Shown: positions 7,234 to 15,418, counted from the first letter of the stretch. The stretch: DNA of 16,301 bases from Bacteroidales bacterium (GCA_900766975.1 CAAFXO010000066.1:1-16301), one strand, 5' to 3'. Numbers and translations: made by a program. The notes: generated by a model not told the origin, from the letters alone.

Positions 7234-7265
7234 TTTGGGTAGTGTTGAAAAAATGACTATATTTA
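7234..7265 (+). promoter_or_regulatory. candidate promoter of the 7349-9089 operon
   Basis: TTTG (7234-7237) is followed after exactly 20 nt by TATATTTA (7258-7265), which matches the Bacteroidetes -7 box TAnnTTTG except for the last base. The expected start near 7272 gives a leader of about 75 nt before the ATG at 7349. No other strong candidate was seen in the 226-bp gap from 7123 to 7348. Confidence 0.5.
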
Positions 7266-7348
7266 CATTTTGGAAGGTAATTGCTACTCTTTCGGGAGTC
7301 GCGATCTACACTCTCGATATTGTTAAATCATCATATAAACAACTAATT

Positions 7349-7708
7349 ATGGCAAGTAAAAAGGATTTTAAGAAGTATGTCGATCAACTCGGCTCAGCTG
7401 TCGTAAATGAGATCATCGCTGCCTCTTGCTATGGCAATGCAGACCGTGAAAAACTCCAAGAGGCTCTCACCGTGATGCTCGGAGCCCTCGGCAAAGCAAG
7501 AAATAATGCCAATATCACTTTCGATCGCGGTCGCCGTTCTTTCGCTGATCCCGCTGAGTATTCCAAGGCTAAACGTGCTTTCTTCAAGGCTCTCTTCGAT
7601 AAGATCAATACCGAACTCTCTGAGGAAACCAATCAAGCCCTCAAGCTCTTCAACAGCGCTATCCCCGCTGACGAGAAGGAACGCAACAAACAGTACGCCA
7701 ACGAATAA
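7349..7708 (+). CDS. conserved-looking small hypothetical protein
   Basis: 119 residues starting MASKKDFKKYVDQLGSAVVN. An upstream in-frame ATG at 7223 would add 42 residues, but that stretch overlaps the predicted promoter and reads as non-protein sequence, so the later start is preferred. The protein is soluble, mostly helical and rich in Lys, Glu and Ala, with no signal peptide or membrane segment. A small Asp-Arg-Gly-Arg-Arg segment (near 59-63) is the only distinctive patch. It resembles short 'MASKKDLKK' proteins I recall from Bacteroidales, but no function is known to me. Only 17 bp separate it from the PlsC-like gene, so it is the first gene of a three-gene operon with lipid and nitrogen-metabolism enzymes. 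Confidence 0.75.
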   Translation: MASKKDFKKYVDQLGSAVVNEIIAASCYGNADREKLQEALTVMLGALGKARNNANITFDRGRRSFADPAEYSKAKRAFFKALFDKINTELSEETNQALKLFNSAIPADEKERNKQYANE

Positions 7709-7725
7709 TATAATTCCGCGAGATT

Positions 7726-8274
7726 ATGAATGTGTGGGGGCGTTTGCTTAATTTTTTTGGCTGGAGTGTGGAGATCACTGCTCCTCGACGAGATAAGTGT
7801 GTAATCTGCGTCGCCCCTCACACGTCAAACCAAGATTTTTTTCTCGGTCTCTCGGCTTATAAATCATTGGGAAGGAAAGCCAATTTCCTGATTAAGGATT
7901 TTTGGTTTTTCTTCCCTTTCAATATTATCATGCGCTCTCTCGGTGGCATACCGGTGAGCCGCAACAAGAAGTCGGGCATCTCTCTTACCGATAGCGTCAT
8001 CCGAAAGTTTGACGAGGTCGACTATATGAACATCGCTGTCACTCCGGAGGGTACGCGCAGCGCCAGCAGCCGGTGGCACACCGGCTTCATCTATATCGCT
8101 CAGGGTGCCAATGTGCCTATCCAGCTCGGCATCCTCGACTATAAACATAAGCGCATCATCATCCGCGATGAATATCGCCCCACCGGCGATATCGACGCCG
8201 ATATGGCTTTTATCAAAAATTATTATGCCGCACTCGGCGATATCGCCAAGTTTCCCGAATTGTTTAAGTATTAG
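7726..8274 (+). CDS. PlsC-like 1-acylglycerol-3-phosphate acyltransferase family protein
   Basis: 182 residues, shorter than classical PlsC (about 240), and without an obvious N-terminal membrane anchor, as in the compact Bacteroidetes version. The acyltransferase motifs are in order: HTSNQD (His32 and Asp37 of the HX4D catalytic pair), GGIPVSR at 73-79 (substrate phosphate binding) and TPEGTRS at 106-112. A hydrophobic stretch at about 59-68 (FWFFFPFNII) may contact the membrane. It probably transfers a fatty acyl group onto a lysophospholipid or related acceptor at the inner membrane; the exact acceptor is not visible. The yafV-like gene begins 8 bp after its stop, implying cotranscription. 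Confidence 0.9.
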   Translation: MNVWGRLLNFFGWSVEITAPRRDKCVICVAPHTSNQDFFLGLSAYKSLGRKANFLIKDFWFFFPFNIIMRSLGGIPVSRNKKSGISLTDSVIRKFDEVDYMNIAVTPEGTRSASSRWHTGFIYIAQGANVPIQLGILDYKHKRIIIRDEYRPTGDIDADMAFIKNYYAALGDIAKFPELFKY

Positions 8275-8282
8275 TTTAAGAT

Positions 8283-9089
8283 ATGACATCCAACGATCTC
8301 AAAGTCTGCCTTATGCCCATGCAGATCACATGGGGCGATAAGGAGGCAAACCTCGCCGCTTTGGAGCAAAATATCCGGCTGGTGCATCCCCAAACCGACC
8401 TGCTCATCCTCCCCGAGACATTCTCCACCGGGTTCCCTTCCGGACTCGATAAGGAGGAAGTGAGAGTTATGGCGGAACGCAACACCGGCGCCACCATCGA
8501 CCGCATCAAGGAGCTGTCGGCTCGTTATGGCATGGCTATCGCCGGAACTTTCGTCGCCGACACGGGTGGCTCGCTCTATAACCGTGCCTTCTTCATCGAA
8601 CCGTCGGGCGAAGAAACCTTTGAGGATAAGCGCCATCTATTCACCATGGCTGGCGAGAATAAGGTCTTCTCGCGCGGCTATGACCGTATGAAGATCCGTT
8701 TCCGCGGCTGGAATCTGGCGATGATCGTTTGTTATGATATCCGTTTTCCGGTGTGGTGCCGCAATGTCAATAATGAGTATGATGCTCTGATCGCCGTGGC
8801 AAACTGGCCCAAGGTGAGAGTCGGAGCATGGAATACGCTCCTGCCGGCTCGCGCCATCGAGAATCTGGCATACGTTTGCGGCGTCGATTGCCGCGGTGTC
8901 GACCATGCCGGATTCGAGTATGACGGCTCTTCAGCTGTCTATGATTTCAAAGGCAAAGATATCTCAGTCCGTGTCGATGAGCAGGGTCTCATCTATGCTA
9001 CCCTCAATAGAGAAAACTTGGAGAAATTCCGCACCAAGTTCCCGGCATGGGCAGATGCCGATAACTTCAAACTTACAGAAGAAGATTAG
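8283..9089 (+). CDS. yafV: omega-amidase, YafV-type nitrilase superfamily
   Basis: 268 residues, the normal length for the family. The nitrilase-fold catalytic triad is visible: Glu45 in LILPETFSTG, Lys116 in EDKRHLF and Cys150 in IVCYDIRFPVW. The segment NWPKVRVGAWNTLLPARAIENLAYVCGVD is characteristic of omega-amidase and YafV proteins. Known members hydrolyse alpha-ketoglutaramate or alpha-ketosuccinamate to the 2-oxo acid and ammonia in the cytosol, removing by-products of glutamine transaminases or methionine salvage. The gene closes the operon that starts at 7349 and is followed 30 bp later by a strong hairpin terminator. The gene symbol is by family similarity; substrate not proven. Confidence 0.9.
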   Translation: MTSNDLKVCLMPMQITWGDKEANLAALEQNIRLVHPQTDLLILPETFSTGFPSGLDKEEVRVMAERNTGATIDRIKELSARYGMAIAGTFVADTGGSLYNRAFFIEPSGEETFEDKRHLFTMAGENKVFSRGYDRMKIRFRGWNLAMIVCYDIRFPVWCRNVNNEYDALIAVANWPKVRVGAWNTLLPARAIENLAYVCGVDCRGVDHAGFEYDGSSAVYDFKGKDISVRVDEQGLIYATLNRENLEKFRTKFPAWADADNFKLTEED

Positions 9090-9119
9090 ATATCGTAATT
9101 GCTTCATAGTTATAGCGAT

Positions 9120-9157
9120 ATAAAAAGGGTGTGACAATTTTGCCACACCCTTTTTAT
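9120..9157. terminator. bidirectional rho-independent terminator
   Basis: ATAAAAAGGGTGTG (9120-9133) and CACACCCTTTTTAT (9144-9157) form a perfect 14-bp stem with a 10-nt loop. The stem ends in runs of A and T on both sides, so it provides a T-tract for transcripts in either direction. It lies between the convergent yafV-like gene and the lipoprotein gene and can serve both. Confidence 0.95.
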
Positions 9158-9173
9158 CTATATGAAGTTCCTA

Positions 9174-9725
9174 TTATTCCCACTTATAGTCCTGGAGGAT
9201 ATTGTAGGAGCCATCGCCCAGAACTTCGTAGGCATTGGAATAGATGGTGAAGCTTCCCATCTTTGCCAATTCCTCTTTGGTGACTGTCATACCTTCTTCT
9301 GCCATCGGAGTCTCATGAGTGTATTTGTCGATAGCTTTCCCATTCTTGTCATAGAGATGATAATTCAGAGTGCTGACATTCAACATAAAGTTGTAGTTTT
9401 CTTTGTTCAGCTCTACCCCATCTTTGAGTTGGCAATCCACTCTGACAGCAAATGTGGCAGGAATCTGATTCTCTACATACACGAGATTCATCGTGCTGTG
9501 CAAGACCTGAGTAGTATAAGCCCCATTCTTGAGATAAGTAAAGGTCATTTGCAATACGTCGTTCATATCCTGATTCGGTTGCATCTTGAATGTGGCTTGA
9601 GCCTTTACCGGCACAGCTCCGCCATTGTCGGGGAGATCCGGGTCATTGTCATCGCCACAAGCCACCAACACTGTCGGCAACATCACAGCGACCAAAGCCA
9701 AGAGCATAAATTTAAACTTCTTCAT
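9174..9725 (-). CDS. hypothetical lipoprotein, probably surface-exposed
   Basis: 183 residues. MKKFKFMLLALVAVMLPTVL is followed by the lipobox LVAC, with lipidated Cys23. The next residues GDDNDPD are acidic; in Bacteroidetes an acidic stretch just after the cysteine is associated with export of lipoproteins to the cell surface. The mature domain alternates beta-type segments (VPVKAQATFKM, MTFTYLKNGAYTTQVLHSTMNLVYV, TFAVRVDCQL, YNFMLNVSTLNYHLYD), suggesting a small beta sandwich, but I do not recognise the family. It begins 53 bp downstream of the mscS-family gene on the same strand and ends next to the bidirectional terminator. No polysaccharide-utilisation genes are nearby to suggest a ligand. 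Confidence 0.85.
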   Translation of the reverse strand: MKKFKFMLLALVAVMLPTVLVACGDDNDPDLPDNGGAVPVKAQATFKMQPNQDMNDVLQMTFTYLKNGAYTTQVLHSTMNLVYVENQIPATFAVRVDCQLKDGVELNKENYNFMLNVSTLNYHLYDKNGKAIDKYTHETPMAEEGMTVTKEELAKMGSFTIYSNAYEVLGDGSYNILQDYKWE

Positions 9726-9778
9726 AACAAGAGGATTTAATAGTTATAAACTCGAATTCAATATCTTAGACCATTCGA

Positions 9779-10846
9779 TTACTTCTGCGAAGTGATATTG
9801 ACATCCAACTGCGGGAACGGGAATGAGAAGCCCTTTTCGGGGAGTTCGGTATAGATTCTTTCGTTCATCTCGAAGAAGAGAGGCCAGTAATTGGATGAGT
9901 GTGTCCAGATTCTGACGGTGAAGACGATGGCGCTGTCTCCAAGTTCTGCGAGTCCGACGAAGGGTGAGCAGTCAGCCTTTGTCACGATAGCCATGGGGAG
10001 ATCGGTGTCAGTATTCGCGATCTGTTTGGTTTTGCGATGAAGTGCACGATAGAGAGCACCATGCTTGGTGTTTTCTTCATCCTTGGGCTTGGCAGCTTCC
10101 GCCTCTTTGGCGCGATATTCCTTATCATCTTCGATATATTTCTTCACTGTGCGAGGATCGGAGTTGACAATCTCGAGGATAGCATCCTTAGCTGCTTGCA
10201 CTTCAGTGCCATAAGCGAGGCTGACTGAGAGGTCGACACGTCGATAGTCTTCGAGCGAATAGTTATTGATCGACGAAGTCGACATACCGCCATTAGGGAG
10301 GATAATCGCCTTATTGTCAACGGTATTGATGATGGTGTTAAAGAGCTGGATCGACTTCACAGTGCCGCTATAACCTTGTGCTTCGATGAAGTCGCCTACC
10401 TTATAGGGCTTGAGCAGGAGTATCAAGACTCCGCCGGCGAAGTTCTGGAGCGTACCGCTCAGAGCCATACCGACAGCGACACCGGCAGAGGCGAAGATCG
10501 CTATGAAACTGCTGGTCTCGACACCCAAGATGCCTATCACTATTATCAGCAATATGAAGTAGAGAGAGAATTTGATCAGTGAGAGCACGAAGGTGGTGAG
10601 CGAGGCATCCATCTTCCTGCGTGTCATCACCTTATATACTGTCTTGTAGAGACGGCTGATCAGGAATTTGCCGATGTAAAAGAGGGCTATCGCCAAGAGA
10701 AGACGCAGCGAGAAACTCACCACCGAGCTGCTCACCGTCGAGATCAGTTCGTCGAGGCCCATCCCTTTGAGATGTTCCCAGTTTGAAGTAGCCTGCTCAG
10801 CCACTTGCTTTACATCTACACTTTGTAGTTCTTCAGCTTGAAACAT
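9779..10846 (-). CDS. MscS-family mechanosensitive channel with enlarged C-terminal domain
   Basis: 355 residues. Hydrophobic helices lie at about 43-68, 83-108 and 112-146. The third carries the MscS pore pattern of small residues (ASAGVAVGMALSGTLQNFAGGVLILLLKPYKVGD) leading into the beta domain (GTVKSIQLFNTIINTVDNKAIILPNG, SINNYS). The C-terminal part has DCSPFVGLAELGDSAIVFTVRIW (292-314). Between SDPRTVKK (229-236) and that segment is a highly charged insert of about 55 residues (237-291) where small MscS channels have only a few residues. This accounts for much of the excess over the roughly 286 residues of E. coli MscS. Function: release of osmolytes on hypo-osmotic shock at the inner membrane. 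It begins 52 bp after rlmD with no visible terminator, so cotranscription is possible. Confidence 0.93.
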   Translation of the reverse strand: MFQAEELQSVDVKQVAEQATSNWEHLKGMGLDELISTVSSSVVSFSLRLLLAIALFYIGKFLISRLYKTVYKVMTRRKMDASLTTFVLSLIKFSLYFILLIIVIGILGVETSSFIAIFASAGVAVGMALSGTLQNFAGGVLILLLKPYKVGDFIEAQGYSGTVKSIQLFNTIINTVDNKAIILPNGGMSTSSINNYSLEDYRRVDLSVSLAYGTEVQAAKDAILEIVNSDPRTVKKYIEDDKEYRAKEAEAAKPKDEENTKHGALYRALHRKTKQIANTDTDLPMAIVTKADCSPFVGLAELGDSAIVFTVRIWTHSSNYWPLFFEMNERIYTELPEKGFSFPFPQLDVNITSQK

Positions 10847-10898
10847 AATTTATAACTTATTGTTTTCTTTTTATTTTTCTGTTTATGATTAGAGTTCT

Positions 10899-12350
10899 TT
10901 ATCTCTTCACGAGTCTCACCACATTCTCCACATGGTGGGTATGAGGGAACATATCGACGGGCTGTATGTCGGTGACGCGATATTTAGCATCTAAGAGCGC
11001 CAAGTCGCGAGCCTGTGTAGCAGGATTGCAGCTCACATATACCAGCACTTCCGGCTCTGCGTTCAATATTACATTCACCACATCCTCATGCATACCGGCG
11101 CGCGGTGGGTCGATGATCATCACATCAGGCCTGCCATGACGCTCCACAAATTCGTCGGTCAACACATTCTTCATATCGCCGGCATAGAAGAGGGTATTGT
11201 CGATGCCATTTACCTTCGAGTTGACGCGAGCATCCGCTATCGCCTCTTCCACATATTCGATGCCGATCACTTGGCGAGCATTCCGCGCCACGAAGTTGGC
11301 TATCGTACCTGTGCCGGTATAGAGATCGTAGACCAAGGGGAGCACTCCCCCATCTTCCTTGTGGTCGAGTCCGGCAAACCGCCGTGCCACCTTATATAGT
11401 TCGTAGGCTTGACGTGAGTTGGTCTGGTAGAAGGATTTGGCATTGACACGGAATTTCAGCCCCTCCATCTCCTCTTCGATATATTCGTCGCCACTATATA
11501 CACACACCTCTTGGTCGGCAAAGGAGTCGTTGACCTTCAGATTTATTATATATAAGAGTGACCGAAGCTCCGGAAATTCGCTATGGATTGCATCCATCAC
11601 CAACTTAACACCTTGAGGATCATCCTCGCCGAACACCATGCACACCATCACATCGCCCGTAGAGGCGGTGCGGATCATCAGCGTGCGCAGCAATCCCTCG
11701 TTCGACTTTATATTATAAAAGGAGAGATGATGCTCTTCGGCGAAATTGTAGATGAAATTTCGTATCTTGTTGCCCAAGTCGCACTGCAGGTAGCAAGTGT
11801 CGATATGGAGCACCTTGTCGAAAGAGCCGGGGATATGAAAGCCCAAAGCATCGCTCGAGTCGGTAAACTCAGCCCCCGATTTCACCTCCTCCCAAGTGCG
11901 CCATTTCTTATTGGAAAAGGTGTATTCCATCTTATTGCGATATTCCCATATCTGGGCTGAACCCAAGATGGGAGTGATCTCCGGGATTTTCACCTTGCCG
12001 ATGCGAGTCAAGGCGTCATAGACATGCTGTTGCTTCCACTGCAACTGATATTCGTAGGGAAGATGCTGCCATTTGCAGCCGCCGCAAATCGTAAAGTGAG
12101 GGCAGCGAGCCTCGATGCGATGAGGCGAGGGAGTCACTATGCGAGTGATATGCGCCTCGGCAAAACTATGCTTTCTTCGATCCACTTGAATATCCACCAC
12201 GTCGCCCGGAGCCCCGAAGGGGATGAAGGTGACGATAGGGGTCTCATCATCCGGTCGCATCTTGAGACGCGCCAACGATTTACCCTCGGCGGCGACACTC
12301 TCGATGCTGATCGAACTCAATGCAGGAAGATTCTTCTTCTTTCTTGACAT
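10899..12350 (-). CDS. rlmD: 23S rRNA (uracil-1939-C5)-methyltransferase
   Basis: 483 residues. An N-terminal TRAM domain (about 12-72) is followed by the iron-sulfur cysteines Cys83, Cys89 and Cys92 in CPHFTICGGCKWQHL, with Cys186 the probable fourth ligand; spacing matches E. coli RumA/RlmD. The SAM-binding domain shows DLYTGTGTIANFVA, then DPPRAGMH, the catalytic nucleophile Cys441 in YVSCNP, and Glu475 in HHVENV as probable base. It methylates C5 of uridine in 23S rRNA, most likely U1939, although Bacteroidetes paralogues of RlmCD type can modify U747 as well. The promoter at 12427-12458 is divergent from ppdK. The leader contains a strong hairpin. Confidence 0.93.
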   Translation of the reverse strand: MSRKKKNLPALSSISIESVAAEGKSLARLKMRPDDETPIVTFIPFGAPGDVVDIQVDRRKHSFAEAHITRIVTPSPHRIEARCPHFTICGGCKWQHLPYEYQLQWKQQHVYDALTRIGKVKIPEITPILGSAQIWEYRNKMEYTFSNKKWRTWEEVKSGAEFTDSSDALGFHIPGSFDKVLHIDTCYLQCDLGNKIRNFIYNFAEEHHLSFYNIKSNEGLLRTLMIRTASTGDVMVCMVFGEDDPQGVKLVMDAIHSEFPELRSLLYIINLKVNDSFADQEVCVYSGDEYIEEEMEGLKFRVNAKSFYQTNSRQAYELYKVARRFAGLDHKEDGGVLPLVYDLYTGTGTIANFVARNARQVIGIEYVEEAIADARVNSKVNGIDNTLFYAGDMKNVLTDEFVERHGRPDVMIIDPPRAGMHEDVVNVILNAEPEVLVYVSCNPATQARDLALLDAKYRVTDIQPVDMFPHTHHVENVVRLVKR

Positions 12351-12368
12351 ATTGATAATACTAACTTA

Positions 12369-12459
12369 TTTTGCTCCACCCCGTTAACGATGACCAAAAA
12401 ACCGGGATCATCCTCATTTACAGCTCCAAAATTACTCTAATAAACGGTGTTGAGCAAAA
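12369..12459. repeat. nested inverted repeat in the rlmD leader and promoter
   Basis: Outer arms TTTTGCTCCACCCCGTT (12369-12385) and AACGGTGTTGAGCAAAA (12443-12459) pair at 15 of 17 positions across 57 bp. Inside, GATGACC (12389-12395) and GGATCATC (12405-12412) pair around a 9-nt loop with one bulged base. The inner hairpin would lie at the very start of the rlmD transcript, and the right outer arm covers the -33 box. It could act as an operator pair, a structured leader or a small MITE-like insertion; no flanking target duplication is evident. Confidence 0.65.
12427..12458 (-). promoter_or_regulatory. promoter of rlmD
   Basis: On the minus strand TTTG (12458-12455) and TAATTTTG (12434-12427) are separated by 20 nt, an exact match to the Bacteroidetes primary sigma consensus. 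The predicted start near 12420 leaves a leader of about 70 nt. Another -7 match, TAATTTTG at 12496-12489, lacks a good -33 box and may be a second start or chance. Confidence 0.7.
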
Positions 12460-12518
12460 AAAATTCATGTTCATATTAAATTCTTCTGCAAAATTAATGA
12501 TTTTAAGCAATCTTTTAT

Positions 12519-12526
12519 TAAATTTG
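12519..12526 (+). promoter_or_regulatory. candidate -7 box of the ppdK promoter
   Basis: TAAATTTG matches TAnnTTTG. No TTTG is present at the expected -33 distance, so an activator may be needed or the match may be fortuitous. Transcription from here would give a leader of about 145 nt before the ppdK ATG. The box mirrors the minus-strand match at 12489-12496 (TCTGCAAAATTA against TAAATTTGCAGA). Confidence 0.4.
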
Positions 12527-12641
12527 CAGATACAATTTTCGAAGAATTTTTGCTATTCGGCTTTTTCGTATCGGTTGGGCGCATCTTTTTACGATTTCGC
12601 CGATGGCAAAAATGATAAGTCTTCTATACCATTTTAAACCC

Positions 12642-12655
12642 AAAATGATCATTTT
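12642..12655. promoter_or_regulatory. 14-bp palindrome before ppdK
   Basis: AAAATGATCATTTT is a perfect palindrome ending 23 bp before the ppdK start codon, inside the predicted leader. The position would suit a repressor site or a small leader hairpin covering the ribosome entry region. No regulator can be named. Confidence 0.4.
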
Positions 12656-12678
12656 TTAATCGAAATATAGAATTTTAT

Positions 12679-15396
12679 ATGGCAAAAAAGATTTATACCT
12701 TCGGTGCAGGCAAGGCTGAAGGTACTGCTGAAATGAGAAACCTGCTTGGTGGCAAGGGTGCCAACCTCGCTGAGATGAATCTCCTTGGAATGCCCGTACC
12801 TCCGGGTTTCACCATCACTACAGAAGTATGTACAGAATATACCCAGTCGGGTCGTGATGCAGTTGTAGCTGACATCAAAGCTGATGTCGAGAAGGCTATC
12901 AAGCATGTAGAGGATCTGACCGGCAAGAAATTTGACGATCCCTCCAATCCGCTTCTCGTGTCGGTACGCTCCGGTGCTCGCGCTTCGATGCCCGGTATGA
13001 TGGACACCGTGCTCAACCTCGGTATGAACAATGCCACTGTTGAGACTATGGCTGAGAAGAGCGGCAACCCCCGTTTCGCTTGGGATAGCTACCGTCGTTT
13101 CGTACAGATGTATGGCGACGTTGTGCTCGGCATGAAGCCTAAGAGCAAAACCGACATCGATCCCTTCGAGGCTATCATGGATGAAGTTAAGGAGGAGAAG
13201 GGCGTGAAGTTCGACAATGAACTCGAAGTCGAGGATCTCAAGGAACTCGTGGTTCGCTTCAAGAAGGCCGTTAAGGATTATACCGGCAAGGACTTCCCCG
13301 AATCAGCTTGGGAACAGCTCTGGGGTGGTATCTGCGCCGTGTTCGACAGCTGGATGAACGAACGCGCCATCATCTATCGCCGCATGAACCAGATCCCCGA
13401 GGAATGGGGTACTGCCGTCAACGTTCAGGCTATGGTTTATGGTAACATGGGTAATAACTCCGCTACCGGTGTGGCTTTCAGCCGCGACGCCGCAACAGGT
13501 GAAAACATCTTCAACGGTGAGTATCTTATCAACGCACAGGGTGAAGACGTAGTAGCCGGTATCCGTACTCCCCAACAGATCACTACCGAGGGTTCACGTC
13601 GCTGGGCAGCTCTCCAGGGCATCAGCGAGGAGGAACGCAGCTCGAAATATCCTTCGCTCGAAGAGTCTATGCCTGAGTTGGCAGCCGAACTCATCGCTAC
13701 AGCTCACAAGCTCGAAGATCACTATCGCGATATGCAGGATATGGAGTTCACCATCCAGGATGGTAAGCTCTGGATGCTCCAGACTCGTAACGGTAAGCGC
13801 ACCGGCGCCGCTATGGTTCGCATCGCTATGGAACTTCTCCGCGAGGGCATGATCGACGAAAAGACTGCTCTCAAGCGCATGGAGCCCCAGAAGCTCGATG
13901 AGCTCCTCCACCCCGTATTCGATAAGAATGGCTTGAAGAAGGCTGTCGTTGTGGCTAAGGGTCTTCCCGCATCTCCGGGTGCTGCCACAGGTCGCATCGT
14001 CTTCCAGGCTGATGAGGCTGAGGCATGGGCTGAAAAGGGTGAAAAAGTCGTGTTGGTACGTATCGAGACTTCTCCCGAAGACCTCCGCGGTATGGCTGTG
14101 GCTCAAGGTATCCTCACCATGCGTGGCGGTATGACTTCACACGCTGCCGTTGTGGCTCGTGGCATGGGTAAGTGCTGCGTTTCCGGTGCCGGCGAGATCG
14201 TCGTAGACTATAAGGAAAAGACTGTAGCCATGAGTGGTAAGGTATTCCACGAGGGTGACTGGATCTCTCTCAATGGTTCGACAGGTGATGTATACGAAGG
14301 CAAGGTAGAGACTGCTGATCCCGAACTCGACGGCGACTTCGGCGCAATCATGGATCTCGCTGCCAAGTACACCAAGACACTCGTGCGCACCAACGCCGAT
14401 TCTCCCCGCGATGCCAAGCAGGCTCGCCACTTCGGCGCTCAGGGTATCGGCCTCTGCCGCACAGAGCACATGTTCTTCGAAGGCGACCGTATCAAAGCCG
14501 TGCGTGAGATGATCCTCTCTTCTGACGAAGCCGGTCGTCGTGTGGCTCTCGCCAAACTCCTCCCCATGCAGCGTGCAGACTTCGAAGGCATCTTCGAGGC
14601 TATGGATGGTTATGGCGTGACTGTTCGTCTCCTCGATCCTCCTTTGCATGAGTTCGTGCCTCACACCACTGAAGCTCAACAAGAACTCGCCGACGAGATG
14701 GGTCTTTGCCTCAGCGAAATCCAGAAGAAAGTTAAGGAACTCGAAGAGTTCAACCCGATGCTCGGTCACCGTGGTTGCCGTCTTGGCATCACCTATCCCG
14801 AGATCACCGAGATGCAAGCTACTGCCATCATCGAGGCTGCCCTCAACTGCAAGGCTAAAGGCATCGACGTACATCCCGAGATCATGGTGCCCCTCGTAGG
14901 TACTCTCAAGGAGCTCCAGAACCAGGCTGCTGTCATCACAGCTACTGCCAACAAGGTATTCGCCCAGAGAGGTGAAACCATCGAGTACAAGATCGGTACA
15001 ATGATCGAAGTGCCTCGTGCAGCCCTCACTGCTGACAAGATCGCAGAGGTAGCCGACTTCTTCTCATTCGGTACCAACGACCTCACTCAGATGACCTTCG
15101 GTTACTCTCGTGACGATGCTCCCAAGTTCTTGAAACATTACAAAGAGATCGGCATCGTTAAGGTGGATCCCTTCGAGGTTCTCGACCAGGAGGGTGTAGG
15201 CCAGCTCGTTGAGATGGGTGTCAAGAAGGGTCGTGCGACTAAGCCTGAGCTCAAGGTCGGCATTTGCGGCGAACATGGTGGTGAGCCCTCATCAGTAATG
15301 TTCTGCTCTAAGCTTGGCATGAACTACGTCAGCTGCTCGCCCTACCGCGTGCCCATCGCCCGCGTAGCTGCGGCGCAGGCAAGCGTAGAAGAATAA
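12679..15396 (+). CDS. ppdK: pyruvate, phosphate dikinase
   Basis: 905 residues, the expected size. The N-terminal ATP-grasp part starts with GGKGANLAEM (24-33) and includes SVRSGARASMPGMMDTVLNLG. The phosphohistidine domain contains GGMTSHAAVVARG, with the phosphorylated His488; Thr486, two residues before it, is the site used by PDRP-type (DUF299) regulatory kinases in relatives. The C-terminal PEP-binding barrel shows GIGLCRTEHMFF, IGTMIEVPRAALTAD, SFGTNDLTQMTFG and the catalytic Cys863 in GICGEHGG. The enzyme interconverts PEP, AMP and PPi with pyruvate, ATP and phosphate in the cytosol, either for PPi-dependent glycolysis or for PEP formation. The ATG at 12679 opens the recognised N terminus; the leader has no Shine-Dalgarno, as is usual in this phylum. 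Single-gene unit, ended by a hairpin at 15419-15463. Confidence 0.97.
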   Translation: MAKKIYTFGAGKAEGTAEMRNLLGGKGANLAEMNLLGMPVPPGFTITTEVCTEYTQSGRDAVVADIKADVEKAIKHVEDLTGKKFDDPSNPLLVSVRSGARASMPGMMDTVLNLGMNNATVETMAEKSGNPRFAWDSYRRFVQMYGDVVLGMKPKSKTDIDPFEAIMDEVKEEKGVKFDNELEVEDLKELVVRFKKAVKDYTGKDFPESAWEQLWGGICAVFDSWMNERAIIYRRMNQIPEEWGTAVNVQAMVYGNMGNNSATGVAFSRDAATGENIFNGEYLINAQGEDVVAGIRTPQQITTEGSRRWAALQGISEEERSSKYPSLEESMPELAAELIATAHKLEDHYRDMQDMEFTIQDGKLWMLQTRNGKRTGAAMVRIAMELLREGMIDEKTALKRMEPQKLDELLHPVFDKNGLKKAVVVAKGLPASPGAATGRIVFQADEAEAWAEKGEKVVLVRIETSPEDLRGMAVAQGILTMRGGMTSHAAVVARGMGKCCVSGAGEIVVDYKEKTVAMSGKVFHEGDWISLNGSTGDVYEGKVETADPELDGDFGAIMDLAAKYTKTLVRTNADSPRDAKQARHFGAQGIGLCRTEHMFFEGDRIKAVREMILSSDEAGRRVALAKLLPMQRADFEGIFEAMDGYGVTVRLLDPPLHEFVPHTTEAQQELADEMGLCLSEIQKKVKELEEFNPMLGHRGCRLGITYPEITEMQATAIIEAALNCKAKGIDVHPEIMVPLVGTLKELQNQAAVITATANKVFAQRGETIEYKIGTMIEVPRAALTADKIAEVADFFSFGTNDLTQMTFGYSRDDAPKFLKHYKEIGIVKVDPFEVLDQEGVGQLVEMGVKKGRATKPELKVGICGEHGGEPSSVMFCSKLGMNYVSCSPYRVPIARVAAAQASVEE

Positions 15397-15418
15397 GCGA
15401 ATTAGCTTGATAATCAAT

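Larger units (their letters stand above)
12351..12678. other. 328-bp divergent intergenic region, rlmD/ppdK
   Basis: No gene is visible. Starting from the rlmD side it holds a nested inverted repeat (12369-12459), a near-perfect minus-strand promoter for rlmD (12427-12458), a second minus-strand -7 box (12489-12496), a plus-strand -7 box for ppdK (12519-12526) and a 14-bp palindrome (12642-12655). The rest is AT-rich and unremarkable. Confidence 0.8.

Noticed and set aside
7223..7348. 42-codon N-terminal extension of the small hypothetical protein.
   Set aside because: It overlaps the best promoter match, and the MASKKDFKK start at 7349 gives a compact soluble protein.
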